From Candidatus Woesearchaeota archaeon (GTDB lineage: Archaea; Nanobdellota; Nanobdellia; Woesearchaeales; UBA9642), in contig QZIT01000004.1 of the NCBI GenBank assembly GCA_003599145.1, positions 1 to 64,000 of the forward strand: a stretch of DNA of 64,000 bases. The letters are read 5' to 3'. The translations under genes and the position numbers were made by a program. Positions 42,746-51,746 of this stretch are shown in pieces (the stretch's first letter is position 1; each line of letters opens with the position of its first letter). The notes below the pieces were generated by a model that did not search any database, was not told the DNA's origin, and worked only from the letters and a program-made list of their open reading frames with translations.

Positions 42746-43651
42746 ATGAAAAAAGGCTTTCTTACCTGGGAAGCAATGGTCAAGCTGATTATTGCAGCGA
42801 TTATTATTGTGTTTATGGTTTTTGCCTTTTCAAAATGCATGAGCTCTCTTTTTGGAGGTAATAAAGACCAGGCAGCCATAGATGGCTTTAGATTGCTTGC
42901 ATATAATGTTAATTCTTTGATTAGCTCTGGCGAGGAGTATGGCTCTTCTGAAACTATTGTTTATTTTCCTAAAGGTTACTACATAATAGGGTTTGATAAG
43001 CGAGAGGATGGCCATGTGACCTACAGAAAGCCTTCTAAGTGCTATGAAAATAATCAGCCGCAAGCATGTCTTTGTCTTTATAATGATAAACCCGAACCTG
43101 ATAATAAGGATGAAAACATCTTAACTTGCATGGTTTTTCAATCTGAAAAAGAAGTCGTATTTTTGACAGAAAAGGACTTTATTTCTACGAATAACATAGA
43201 TTCTGTTTTTTCTTCAGGATTGCAAAGAAATGATGTTGATTATGGTTCTGCTTTTCCTCAGGATTTAACCAATAATTTTGACAAGCAATATCAGAAGTAC
43301 TTTCAATCTAAATACTATTTTCTTCATTTAATAGGAAATGATGATTTACAGTATATTCCCCTGTACTCGGACATGGCTAAAGCAGACGGAAAGATCATTA
43401 TTTATGTTGCAAGATCCACGGAACCTGTATATTTCTTCAGCCTGCTTTTTAAGGATCCTGCCTACGGCACAGTAAATGAAATCAGACCTTTGGTTATGGA
43501 AAAAAAGATCAATCTGTGCACTTTTAATCAGCCAATAACCTCTCCATGCATATGCCATAGAAATGCAGATACTTCTTTGAATATTTCTGATTCTGGCTAT
43601 TGTTGTGTAAAGGACGATAAAGTTATTTATCACTCAACAACGACCTGTTAA
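42746..43651 (+). CDS. Prepilin-like protein, 301 aa
   Basis: It starts MKKG-FLTWEAMVKLIIAAII (K-K-G plus E, helix at about 12-30). The exported part has an aromatic beta-rich domain (VYFPKGYYIIGFDKR), several paired Cys (CLCLYND, CICHRN, CCVKDD), and few sequons. It has its own leaderless promoter. No family was recognised. Confidence 0.6.
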   Translation: MKKGFLTWEAMVKLIIAAIIIVFMVFAFSKCMSSLFGGNKDQAAIDGFRLLAYNVNSLISSGEEYGSSETIVYFPKGYYIIGFDKREDGHVTYRKPSKCYENNQPQACLCLYNDKPEPDNKDENILTCMVFQSEKEVVFLTEKDFISTNNIDSVFSSGLQRNDVDYGSAFPQDLTNNFDKQYQKYFQSKYYFLHLIGNDDLQYIPLYSDMAKADGKIIIYVARSTEPVYFFSLLFKDPAYGTVNEIRPLVMEKKINLCTFNQPITSPCICHRNADTSLNISDSGYCCVKDDKVIYHSTTTC

Positions 43652-43660
43652 ACTAAAACT

Positions 43661-43668
43661 ATTTAAAC
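43661..43668 (+). promoter_or_regulatory. TATA box ATTTAAAC
   Basis: Its centre is 25 nt upstream of ATG 43689 and it opens the last operon of the cluster. Confidence 0.6.
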
Positions 43669-43688
43669 ACTTTCTTTCTAAAGTAAGC

Positions 43689-44504
43689 ATGGATAAAAGG
43701 GGTATGGAGAAGGATCTCTATTTTTTTATTATAGAGATTGTTTTTGTTCTTGCAACAGGCATTTTGCTCTTTTGGTATGTTTCCATAAACGCAGATTCTA
43801 CTTTATTCTGGAAAAATTACTATGCAAAAGACCTTGCCTTAACCATGGATGCTGTTGAAGGTGTTCCGGAAGATGTTGATATAACCTTTGCTCCCTTAAG
43901 CATAGACCATGCTTTTGAGTATGAACTGCTGCAAGGCATAGTGAATATCTATGCTGTTCCGAGAGATCTGCCTTCAAGATTTCACTTTGCTGTAGATTCT
44001 TATTATTCGTTTTCCAACCAAAATTTTTTCAGCGGCTTTCAAATAAAAAAACAAGGAAGAAATATTGCTTTCAATGAGCAGCCTTTGGAAAACGCCTGCA
44101 AAAATATCCTAACAAAAGATGATTACAAGGAAAAACATTATTTTATAGGGTCAACTGATGAAACTTTTGCGAAGAATGTTAAGGCAGCTTTAGAAAATGG
44201 CTTGAAAAACGAAAATGTTGCTCTCGAAAGCTATCCTATTGATGCAGATTTCTCACTGCAAATCAAACAGGATTCAACAATCAGTGAAACAACCATTTAC
44301 GTTAATGGAGAGCATCCTAAAAGCAAAAAATTTGCATGCATTCTTGAAGAAAAATTAATAGCAAAACGATTTTCTGTTACGACCAACGAGCTTGTTTTGC
44401 AGAAACAGCCATCTGCCGTCATCGTTTTAGGAACAAAAGATGATTTAGATATTAACACCCTTGTTCCGGCAATCTTTGAATCCATAAAGGAGTATTACCA
44501 ATGA
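43689..44504 (+). CDS. Prepilin-like protein, 271 aa
   Basis: It starts MDKRG-MEKDLYFFIIEIVF, one helix (about 10-30). The exported domain is alpha/beta with few Cys (CKNIL, CILEEKL). It contains no recognised motif. It overlaps the next gene by ATGA. Confidence 0.6.
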   Translation: MDKRGMEKDLYFFIIEIVFVLATGILLFWYVSINADSTLFWKNYYAKDLALTMDAVEGVPEDVDITFAPLSIDHAFEYELLQGIVNIYAVPRDLPSRFHFAVDSYYSFSNQNFFSGFQIKKQGRNIAFNEQPLENACKNILTKDDYKEKHYFIGSTDETFAKNVKAALENGLKNENVALESYPIDADFSLQIKQDSTISETTIYVNGEHPKSKKFACILEEKLIAKRFSVTTNELVLQKQPSAVIVLGTKDDLDINTLVPAIFESIKEYYQ

Positions 44505-45004
44505 AAAATGCCCAAGTAAAAAGAATGTTGCTGAACATTTACAGGTTTATTTTTCTGGCATTTGTTTTGGGAGTCACTGTCTTCTTAATAAAGTTCATGG
44601 TAATAACTAATTTAGAAACAGAGGCAGTGGAAAAGGAAGTGTTCTTCAACAGAGTTTTGTATGGAACAGCAATCAATTATCAGGACCCTGTAACACAAAA
44701 AATATACCCAGGCATTGTTGACATGGTTAAATTTACTTCAGCAAATCTAGAGCAACACATTAATTATTCCATAAAAGACCGATTAGGAGCCCAGCTAGAT
44801 TTAAAAAACCTGAAAACAAATGAAACAAAAACCATTTATCTCAATGAACAATGGTATCTTGATAAGCGTCCTTTATTCCTTGCAAATGTTCAGGGGAGAG
44901 GCAGCGTGAAAGGATATATCAGAGCAGTTCCTGTAACGATCTATGAAAATAACAGCCACGCTCAGGGAATATTGACCATACACCTATTGAGGCAGAATGA
45001 TTAG
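44501..45004 (+). CDS. Membrane-anchored protein, 167 aa
   Basis: A basic N-terminus (KNAQVKRMLLNIYR) and one helix (about 15-34) precede a Cys-free exported domain (YPGIVDMVKFTSANLEQHIN). The longer charged lead is less prepilin-like than its neighbours. It overlaps the next gene by 8 nt. Confidence 0.6.
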   Translation: MKNAQVKRMLLNIYRFIFLAFVLGVTVFLIKFMVITNLETEAVEKEVFFNRVLYGTAINYQDPVTQKIYPGIVDMVKFTSANLEQHINYSIKDRLGAQLDLKNLKTNETKTIYLNEQWYLDKRPLFLANVQGRGSVKGYIRAVPVTIYENNSHAQGILTIHLLRQND

Positions 45005-45530
45005 ATTCAATAAAAAAGGAGAAGATGCGCTTGTTGACTTTATAGCCATAGGTATTTTTATTCTAACCGTTATTGCATTATTTGTGCTTTACACGTTTGT
45101 TGGCAAACCAACCAATCAGGCTGTGCAGGAACAGTTTGATGAAATCGAAACAGGAACAGTATTAACGTTCTTATTGAAAATGCCTGTAGAATTCGAACAG
45201 AAAAATTTTACGGTTGCTGAATTAATCATTCTTTCAAAGGCAGATCAAAAATATAAAGATAAACTTGAAGCAGAGCTTCCTAAAATTTTTACGCTCTATG
45301 GGACAGAACCTGTGTATTATGAACTTGAAACTGCTGATTTGTATATCGTGAAAGACAAGCAATGGTGGACTACAAGACAAGTGACAAAGCAAAAGACTCA
45401 AACCTATACAGAAAAAGCCCATCTTCCAGGATTAGATGGCAAGATTATTGAAGTCGAGTTTACTTTTGGCTATATGCTTAATGGAAAAAGTTTGTGGGCA
45501 TTATTTCAATATGCGAGGATGACTCCATGA
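44997..45530 (+). CDS. Prepilin-like protein, 177 aa
   Basis: It starts IRFNKKG-EDALVDFIAIGI, a good class III-type signal (K-K-G, then E), with a helix at about 13-31. The exported part lacks Cys and is beta/alpha mixed (VYYELETADLYIVKDKQWWT). Its end overlaps the start of the cell-wall-hydrolase gene by 4 nt, so the two are translationally coupled. Confidence 0.65.
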   Translation: MIRFNKKGEDALVDFIAIGIFILTVIALFVLYTFVGKPTNQAVQEQFDEIETGTVLTFLLKMPVEFEQKNFTVAELIILSKADQKYKDKLEAELPKIFTLYGTEPVYYELETADLYIVKDKQWWTTRQVTKQKTQTYTEKAHLPGLDGKIIEVEFTFGYMLNGKSLWALFQYARMTP

Positions 45531-48448
45531 AAAAAGCGCAATTACTCACTGCAGGCATAGCTTTTGTAGCCATAGCAGCGCTGATTTTTGGCTACGTTGC
45601 ACTGTCAAAAAGTCTTCAGCCTGCAGACAAAACCCCTATTGGCACAAAGCAGTACGAAATTTTTAAGGCAGCCCAAGAAGCACAGAAAGCCCAGGTTTAC
45701 GTTGATGAATCTGCCAAGTTGGCACTGTCGAAAAGTCTGTACACCTTGGGGCTTACAGGAGGCTTTTATGCTCAGCAACTGGGTGATGACGCGCTCACGG
45801 TTCAGGTAGATTATCCTTGCGGAAGTTATATTTATCCGCTCTGGAATACAGAAACTCAAGAGTGCTATCCTGTTTTGCAAGAGCAAGTTTCTTTTTCAAT
45901 GAATGATTATCTTAAAGAGTATTATGCATCCTATGGCGAGAGTACAGGCATATTCATGCCCTCAAGGCATACCATGACTATTAGTCAAAATGGTCTTTCT
46001 GCTGTAGCATTGGAAAACAGCAACATTCCTTTAGGCAGCTATGCTTTTCAGGGCATTTCTGTTCCGGAAGATGAACCTGTTCTTATTTGCAGTACAGGAG
46101 AATGCGTTATGGGTGTTGCAGATTATTACTATGCTAAATTCGGTCCAGGAGGAAAAAGCTTTGGTTATATTTGGGGCGGGGAAAATCCTTATGCACCAGC
46201 AACTCCAACAACGCAGTTTTTTGCAGGAACAGATACAACTCAAACTCAACCAGGTTTTGATTGCTCTGGATGGACATGGTGGGTCATGAAACACGCAGGC
46301 GTTTCTTCTTTTGAACAAAGAGCAACAGCAACTGATTATTTGCAAATGGCCAGAGCAAGGGCAGTGCTTGTCTGCGGAGATGGAGGAAATCTTTGCACGC
46401 TGGATGTTATCAATCAGCAGGCACAGCCAGGAGATGTTCTATTTATTCACCCTAAGAGTGGAGGAGTTGGTCACGTTGCATTGTATGCGGGCAATGGAGA
46501 ATTAATGGAATCTGCAGGAGGCATTGGCTTAATCAAACGAGCAATACCTGCAAATTATCTGCCAGGAGGAAAAGCGCAAATTCACAGTATTTATCGATTT
46601 CCTTATGATCCAAACGGAGAGGAGCTTTTTACCAGCACTGTTTTCCACCAAACAAAAGCAGATGTTGACAGTGAAGATAGAGTAACCTGTACGCATCATA
46701 TAACGTTTGCAGAAAGGCCTCTTCTTGATGAAAAAGAGATACAGAACATTTTGGAAGACAGAAAAAGCCCTGCTGCAGAATACGCAAGCGTTATTTATCA
46801 AAAAGCTATGGAAACAAAAATAGATACTGCTTTTGCATTGGCAGTCTTTGCCCATGAATCGCTCTATGGAACTGCAGGAGTTGCAACCAGAACCAATGGA
46901 TTTGGAAATAGAAGGCCCCCTCAGGCATGCGTCTATGATAAAAATCAATGCCAGATAAATGGAAAATGTTCTGTAACCAACTGCAATTGCAATTTTGTTG
47001 ACTACAATAGCAAAACAGGATACTTTTGTGGTTATGATGGCTGGGAAGCATCTATTAATGACTGGTTTGACTTTGTCAAAAGAAATTACGTTGATAAAGG
47101 AATAAACACCCCTGAAGATTTTGTTCCTGTCTATGCTCCTGCCTCAGAGAATGATGTCAATGCCTATACTGGTTTTATCTATAAATACATGGACAAGTAT
47201 GCCGAAACAGACAGGAGTGAATGCAAGGAAAGGTCTTTTGAATCTGCAGGATACTATCCCACTAAGCAAAGCTTCACCATTAGTCCTTCTTATGATCTCG
47301 GAACATATACAGCACTTGCAGATTTTGCAAAGCAGACTGTTGCAAGTTGCCAGAATCAAGTTGCTGATTGCGTTGATCATGAGATAGCAACGTTTAATGC
47401 AAATAACGACATAGAACTCTCAAGAAGCTGTGAACAGGAAACTGTTTTTTATGATATTGCAGAGGGCATTGAAGACTGCAAATTGAGCGAGGATACTGAT
47501 TGTGTCTGCCAAATTTCATATGATGCAACAAAGCAGAAAAACGACCAGGAAATTTTGTTTTACTACAACGAAACCTATAAGATGTATTTTATGAAGCAGG
47601 GAGATGCTAGCTATGCTCTTAACATTGATGAGCTTTATTATTCTGATGATCCAAATATAGGACCAGCAAATACGATACATAAACAGTATTCCTATGAAGT
47701 GTTCTATGAAAACGACGTTTTTAAAGAAGCAAAATTAAGCATAGAAAATAAAATCCAAACAACCATATCCGGAAACAAAAAAGTCTATGCCATAGACAAA
47801 CCGCAGTTTGCAATCTACAAATTTAAACAGAATTTTGTTTCGTTGGATTATCAATATACGCTGCTTTCACCAGAATCAAACCTCAAACAATGTACGGTGA
47901 AAAAAACAAACTTCAGAGTTTGTGCCAAAACACAGTCTGTTACGTTATTCGAAAATGATAAACTCGTTGAAAAACCCGTATTCATAAAGTTTGCTTTGCA
48001 TATTGATGATGCCATTCCACCTTCAAGGCTTACAGGGTTAACGATGAATGATGTTTCTGGATTTTCAGATTCCTTACTTTTAAGCTGGAACATTCCTCAG
48101 GAAACAGATGTTGCTAGTTATGCGATCTATTATGCTAAAGCTCCCTTTACTCAGAATCCTGGAAATAGCTTGAATGTGAGTGCAGTTCCTTTGCACACCT
48201 TTTCAACAGTTTCATTAACCAATAAGCAGTGCGATGCCTATGGAATTCTTTGCAATTATTATGTTGAAGGCATTCCCCTTGAACCTGGTAATATCTATGC
48301 TGATGCAACCAAGCACTATCTGATTCTTGATGGCTTGGAAGATACTACCTATTATCTGGCAGTTATTGCTCTGGATGCAAATAATAATGAACACGCAGAG
48401 TTTGTGCAGGGCTTTAACTACGGCAGTGCGACAGTCTCAAATCAGTAA
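45527..48448 (+). CDS. Prepilin-anchored NlpC/P60 plus glucosaminidase-like protein with FN3 domain
   Basis: This 973-aa protein starts MKKA-QLLTAGIAFVAIAALI, the local prepilin-like signal. At about 195-360 is an NlpC/P60 (C40) peptidase: FDCSGW with Cys246, PGDVLF, and GHVALYAG with His316. At about 405-560 is a lysozyme-like, glucosaminidase-type domain with HES at 443-445 (Glu444), GFGNRR, and WEASINDWFDFVK. Residues about 840-960 look like a fibronectin III domain (SDSLLLSWNIPQETDVASYA). C40 and GH73-type enzymes cut murein, which archaea of this kind are not known to make, so the target may be a partner's wall. It is the last gene of the cluster. Confidence 0.78.
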   Translation: MKKAQLLTAGIAFVAIAALIFGYVALSKSLQPADKTPIGTKQYEIFKAAQEAQKAQVYVDESAKLALSKSLYTLGLTGGFYAQQLGDDALTVQVDYPCGSYIYPLWNTETQECYPVLQEQVSFSMNDYLKEYYASYGESTGIFMPSRHTMTISQNGLSAVALENSNIPLGSYAFQGISVPEDEPVLICSTGECVMGVADYYYAKFGPGGKSFGYIWGGENPYAPATPTTQFFAGTDTTQTQPGFDCSGWTWWVMKHAGVSSFEQRATATDYLQMARARAVLVCGDGGNLCTLDVINQQAQPGDVLFIHPKSGGVGHVALYAGNGELMESAGGIGLIKRAIPANYLPGGKAQIHSIYRFPYDPNGEELFTSTVFHQTKADVDSEDRVTCTHHITFAERPLLDEKEIQNILEDRKSPAAEYASVIYQKAMETKIDTAFALAVFAHESLYGTAGVATRTNGFGNRRPPQACVYDKNQCQINGKCSVTNCNCNFVDYNSKTGYFCGYDGWEASINDWFDFVKRNYVDKGINTPEDFVPVYAPASENDVNAYTGFIYKYMDKYAETDRSECKERSFESAGYYPTKQSFTISPSYDLGTYTALADFAKQTVASCQNQVADCVDHEIATFNANNDIELSRSCEQETVFYDIAEGIEDCKLSEDTDCVCQISYDATKQKNDQEILFYYNETYKMYFMKQGDASYALNIDELYYSDDPNIGPANTIHKQYSYEVFYENDVFKEAKLSIENKIQTTISGNKKVYAIDKPQFAIYKFKQNFVSLDYQYTLLSPESNLKQCTVKKTNFRVCAKTQSVTLFENDKLVEKPVFIKFALHIDDAIPPSRLTGLTMNDVSGFSDSLLLSWNIPQETDVASYAIYYAKAPFTQNPGNSLNVSAVPLHTFSTVSLTNKQCDAYGILCNYYVEGIPLEPGNIYADATKHYLILDGLEDTTYYLAVIALDANNNEHAEFVQGFNYGSATVSNQ

Positions 48449-48457
48449 ACAAAAAAC

Positions 48458-48465
48458 TATATAAA
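48458..48465 (+). promoter_or_regulatory. TATA box TATATAAA
   Basis: Its centre is 26 nt upstream of ATG 48488 (leaderless). Confidence 0.6.
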
Positions 48466-48487
48466 CCATTTGCCTTTCTCAAAATCC

Positions 48488-49534
48488 ATGTTTAACGTTC
48501 CTCTTCCTGAAATAAAGCAGAAAATCAAGGATAAAACAGGTCTTTCTGAGCAGGAAGTCAATGAAAAGATTAAGGAAAAGCTCAAAAAGCTTTCTGGATT
48601 GATAAGCGAAGAAGGCGCAGCGCACATTCTGGCAAACGAGCTAGGCATAAAGCTTTTAGATACGTCTAATTTAAAAATCAAAAATATCATGGCAGGCATG
48701 CGCCACGTTGATATTATAGGAAAGGCAACGCAAGTAGGAACCGTGAAGGAATTTGCCTCTCAAAATAGAGCAGGAAAGCTGGGGAGTTTTTCTCTTCATG
48801 ATGAAACAGGGTCTATCAGAGTTGTTTTATGGAATGACCAGGCTGAGTTTGTTACTAAAATCAATCAGGGAGACGTCGTTAAAATAAAAGCCGCGTATGT
48901 TCGCAACAATACAGGAAAAATAGAGCTGCATTTAAATGACTTAAGCAAAATAGCAATCAATCCAGAAGGAGAAACAGTCAATTTTAGCGTACATCTGGAA
49001 CGAAAGCAAATTAAAGCCCTGACAGAACAGGATCAGAATGTTGAATTGCTTGCAACCATTGTTCAAGTGTATGAGCCGAGATTCTATGAAGTCTGCCCAA
49101 CGTGCAATAAAAAAGTAAAACTGCAGGATGGCGTTTTTATCTGCGATGCTCATAAAGAAGTCATTCCTAGCTATGGCTACTTGCTCAGCTTATTTTTAGA
49201 TGACGGTTCATCAAATATCAGAACAGTTTTTTTCAAGAGCCAGATGCAAAACCTGCTTGCCATGGATGATGCGCAGATATTGCAGTTTAGAACTTCTTTG
49301 CAGGATTTTGAAGTTAAAAAGAATGATTTATTGGGTTCTATTGTAAAAGTGATCGGTCGAGTATCGCAAAATCAAAATTTTAACAGAACAGAATTTGTTG
49401 TCAATAAGGTATTTTTAAATCCAGATCCTGAACAGGAATTGCAAAAGCTAAACAAAGATCTTCCCAAATTGGAGCCAAAAAAATATGAAGATGATGAATT
49501 ATACACCTTGGAAGAGCTTGAAGAAATAGAGTAA
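48488..49534 (+). CDS. rpa: Replication protein A, single-strand DNA-binding
   Basis: This 348-aa protein has two OB folds: one around 70-160 (VDIIGKATQVGTVKEFAS, GSIRVVLWNDQAEF) and a second around 170-320 with an embedded zinc finger (CPTC…CDAH). An N-terminal helical region (KIKDKTGLSEQEVNEKIKEK) precedes them. This matches archaeal single-chain RPA. The acidic tail (YEDDELYTLEELEEIE) may bind partner proteins. ATG 48488 is favoured by the TATA spacing. Confidence 0.88.
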   Translation: MFNVPLPEIKQKIKDKTGLSEQEVNEKIKEKLKKLSGLISEEGAAHILANELGIKLLDTSNLKIKNIMAGMRHVDIIGKATQVGTVKEFASQNRAGKLGSFSLHDETGSIRVVLWNDQAEFVTKINQGDVVKIKAAYVRNNTGKIELHLNDLSKIAINPEGETVNFSVHLERKQIKALTEQDQNVELLATIVQVYEPRFYEVCPTCNKKVKLQDGVFICDAHKEVIPSYGYLLSLFLDDGSSNIRTVFFKSQMQNLLAMDDAQILQFRTSLQDFEVKKNDLLGSIVKVIGRVSQNQNFNRTEFVVNKVFLNPDPEQELQKLNKDLPKLEPKKYEDDELYTLEELEEIE

Positions 49535-49536
49535 TC

Positions 49537-49544
49537 TTTATAAA
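49537..49544 (+). promoter_or_regulatory. TATA box TTTATAAA
   Basis: It predicts transcription near 49563, with GAGGTGG at 49569-49575 before ATG 49580. Confidence 0.5.
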
Positions 49545-49579
49545 CTGATTCTTGCTATAGATGCTATCGAGGTGGTTTT

Positions 49580-50053
49580 ATGGAAAAAATGATACTATGG
49601 ATTGTTTCTTTAGTTGCCATTGTTTCTATTGTTGGCATGGTTGTCCTTTTTACAACGGTTAATAGCTATAAGAGCTTAGAAGGTGCTGCTTTGGCTCCAA
49701 AATACGCCCTGAATCCTAGGGACCAGCCTGTTGTTTGCGAAGGCTCTAACTGCGCAGGTCCTATAGACATTACTCCTCCAGTTATTAGTCCCTTGAATTT
49801 AACTGCAACTACAAAGCTTGTTTCTCTTTATTGTGTTGTCACTGACCCTGAAACGAATATTGCTGAAGTGAACATAACCATAACGTTCAATGGCACAGTG
49901 ATGTACTCTGACGTCTGGAAAACTTGCAATGTTCACGCTTGTGGATCAACTATAAGCATGGACTATGCGCCAGGTAATTGGACTGCTACATGTGCAGCGA
50001 AGAACACTGCAGGGTTGCGTGCATCGGAGCATATAGCTCGTTATTTCAGCTAA
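49580..50053 (+). CDS. Exported membrane-anchored protein with Ig-like domain, 157 aa
   Basis: It has an N-terminal membrane helix (about 5-26, ILWIVSLVAIVSIVGMVVLF) and an exported beta domain (DITPPVISPLNLTATTKLVS, GNWTATCAAKNTAG) with six Cys and several sequons, resembling the Ig-like units of the 1348-aa cluster protein. It may be an outlying member of the same surface system. It has its own promoter and ribosome site. Confidence 0.6.
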   Translation: MEKMILWIVSLVAIVSIVGMVVLFTTVNSYKSLEGAALAPKYALNPRDQPVVCEGSNCAGPIDITPPVISPLNLTATTKLVSLYCVVTDPETNIAEVNITITFNGTVMYSDVWKTCNVHACGSTISMDYAPGNWTATCAAKNTAGLRASEHIARYFS

Positions 50054-50073
50054 TTTATTTTTTTCAAAACCTT

Positions 50074-50081
50074 TTTATATA
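50074..50081 (+). promoter_or_regulatory. TATA box TTTATATA
   Basis: It predicts transcription near 50104, which would exclude a start at GTG 50089. Confidence 0.5.
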
Positions 50082-50106
50082 CTGGTGAGTGAGTAAGCAA
50101 AAAGAG

Positions 50107-50937
50107 GTGTGTACCATAGTCTTCGAGCAGCTATTCAAAGTTAAGCAGATCAAAAGCAATGCGTTCAACATATTTATCTTAGGGTTCATCTTTTCTGAAT
50201 TAGGTATCTTAAGTTCCTTGCTCATTTTTAGAAGAAATTTTGAATATGCTGGTTTGTTAAGCATAGCCTTTACAAGCTTATTGGCTCTGCCGTTTCTTTA
50301 TTCTCTTCTGGATTTTCGCAATATTGAAATGTCCAACGGAAAATCTTTTTTCAAGACTATTTTTACCAATAACAAAACGATTCTAAATGCCTATCTGCTT
50401 TTGTTTTTAGGAATCTTTCTCAGCTATGCGCTTTTTTCCATAGCCATGCCTAATTTTTCAACCTACACAATTTTTAAAAGCCAGTTCTCCTCTGCAAATC
50501 TTGCAGGGCAGGCAACTACGGTTCAATTAAATTTCGGAGATATTTTGGGAAATAACTTTCAAGTATTGATGGCGAGTTTTATATTTTCACTGTTATTTGG
50601 CGTCGGTAGCATTTTATTTTTGACGTGGAATGCTTCTGTCTGGGGAACCATTATGGGATTTTTCGCAAAACAATCAGCATTGGTGATCAGCCAGAATCCT
50701 TTCGTTGCTTTTTCCATTATGTTTGTCAAATTTCTTCCTCATTTAGTTACTGAAGCCGCAAGCTACTTTTTTGCGGTCATTGCCGGAGTTGTTATTTCAC
50801 AGACGCTGGTGAATGAAAATTATAAATCAGAAAAATTTCAATATACCTTGCTGGAGGGATTGACCTTGTTTTTCATCGCTGTAGTCTTATTATTTATTGC
50901 AGCGTGGCTAGAGGTCTATCTTTTCCCATTGCTGTAA
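50107..50937 (+). CDS. SpoIIM/DUF95-like membrane protein, first copy
   Basis: This roughly 276-aa polytopic protein has five to six hydrophobic segments and the family-like LFGVGSILFLTWNASVWGTI…PHLVTEAASYFFAVIAGVVI. Stage II sporulation M-like proteins are common in archaea, with unclear roles. The start is uncertain: GTG 50107 is chosen, but the twin gene begins MFEQLF where this one reads VFEQLF with a GTC codon, and GAGGTG at 50104-50109 is spaced for a start at ATA 50116 or GTC 50119. The second copy follows 1 nt after its stop. Confidence 0.7.
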   Translation: MCTIVFEQLFKVKQIKSNAFNIFILGFIFSELGILSSLLIFRRNFEYAGLLSIAFTSLLALPFLYSLLDFRNIEMSNGKSFFKTIFTNNKTILNAYLLLFLGIFLSYALFSIAMPNFSTYTIFKSQFSSANLAGQATTVQLNFGDILGNNFQVLMASFIFSLLFGVGSILFLTWNASVWGTIMGFFAKQSALVISQNPFVAFSIMFVKFLPHLVTEAASYFFAVIAGVVISQTLVNENYKSEKFQYTLLEGLTLFFIAVVLLFIAAWLEVYLFPLL

Positions 50938-50938
50938 C

Positions 50939-51745
50939 ATGTTTGAACAACTCTTTACCGTGCATTGGATTGAGCAAAAGCCCTGGTTTGCTTTCATTTT
51001 AGGATTTTGCTACAGCGTGTTCGGGGTTTTTAGTGCATTTATTGTTTTTCCTGAAAATGTCGGCATGATGAGCATCGCCTTTACCAGCATGTTGATTATT
51101 CCATCATTAAATAATCTGCTTTCTATAGAGGAGAATAAAGAGATACGGGAAAAAAAATTGTCCATGAAGCTTCTTTTTAAGGACCATAAGGATATGTTTG
51201 AAATTTATGTTTTTTTGTTTTTGGGCATGCTGTTAACCTATTCAGTCATTGCGTTGATTTTGCCAGACTTCACGGTAAAGAATATGTTTGCTTCTCAGCT
51301 AAGCCCTTTCTACGGAGGAAACGCGTATGCCTTCGGAACCTTTCTTTCCATTTTGCAAAACAATTTTGTTGTCTTATGCATCTGTTTGCTGTTGTCTTTG
51401 GCCTATGGCGCAGGCAGTATTTTGTTTTTGACGTGGAATGCTTCTGTCTGGGGAAGTATTTTTGGATTTGTTGCAAAGCAGTCTGCAAATGTGCTCGGGC
51501 AAAATCCTTTTCAATATTTTGCTTTGACGATCATTAAAGTTTTTCCGCATATGATTATGGAAGCTTCCAGTTATTTTTTTGCGGTCATTGCCGGCGGTGT
51601 TATTTCAAAGGCAATTATTAGGGAAAAGGCAAATGACGAAAAATTCAAGCACGTTTTTACCGACGGCATTATCTTTTTTTGCATAGCGCTCATTTTATTG
51701 TTAATTGCTGCATGGCTCGAGGTTTACCTTTTTCCAAAATTCTAA
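50939..51745 (+). CDS. SpoIIM/DUF95-like membrane protein, second copy
   Basis: This 268-aa paralogue of the previous gene has the same layout and near-identical blocks, such as SILFLTWNASVWGSIFGFVA and SSYFFAVIAGGVISKAI, and the ending LIAAWLEVYLFP. The pair arose by tandem duplication and may form a heteromer. It is followed by a YdjM-like gene after 1 nt. Confidence 0.75.
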   Translation: MFEQLFTVHWIEQKPWFAFILGFCYSVFGVFSAFIVFPENVGMMSIAFTSMLIIPSLNNLLSIEENKEIREKKLSMKLLFKDHKDMFEIYVFLFLGMLLTYSVIALILPDFTVKNMFASQLSPFYGGNAYAFGTFLSILQNNFVVLCICLLLSLAYGAGSILFLTWNASVWGSIFGFVAKQSANVLGQNPFQYFALTIIKVFPHMIMEASSYFFAVIAGGVISKAIIREKANDEKFKHVFTDGIIFFCIALILLLIAAWLEVYLFPKF

Positions 51746-51746
51746 C

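Noticed and set aside
24403-48448. The surface cluster as an archaellum operon
   Set aside because: None of the archaellum genes (arlC-J, archaellin type b) are present, and the N-termini and sizes are too different.
45527-48448. NlpC/P60 protein as a prophage endolysin
   Set aside because: No phage genes, integrase or attachment sites lie around it; it has a prepilin-like anchor and sits in a cluster bounded by ribosomal and replication genes.
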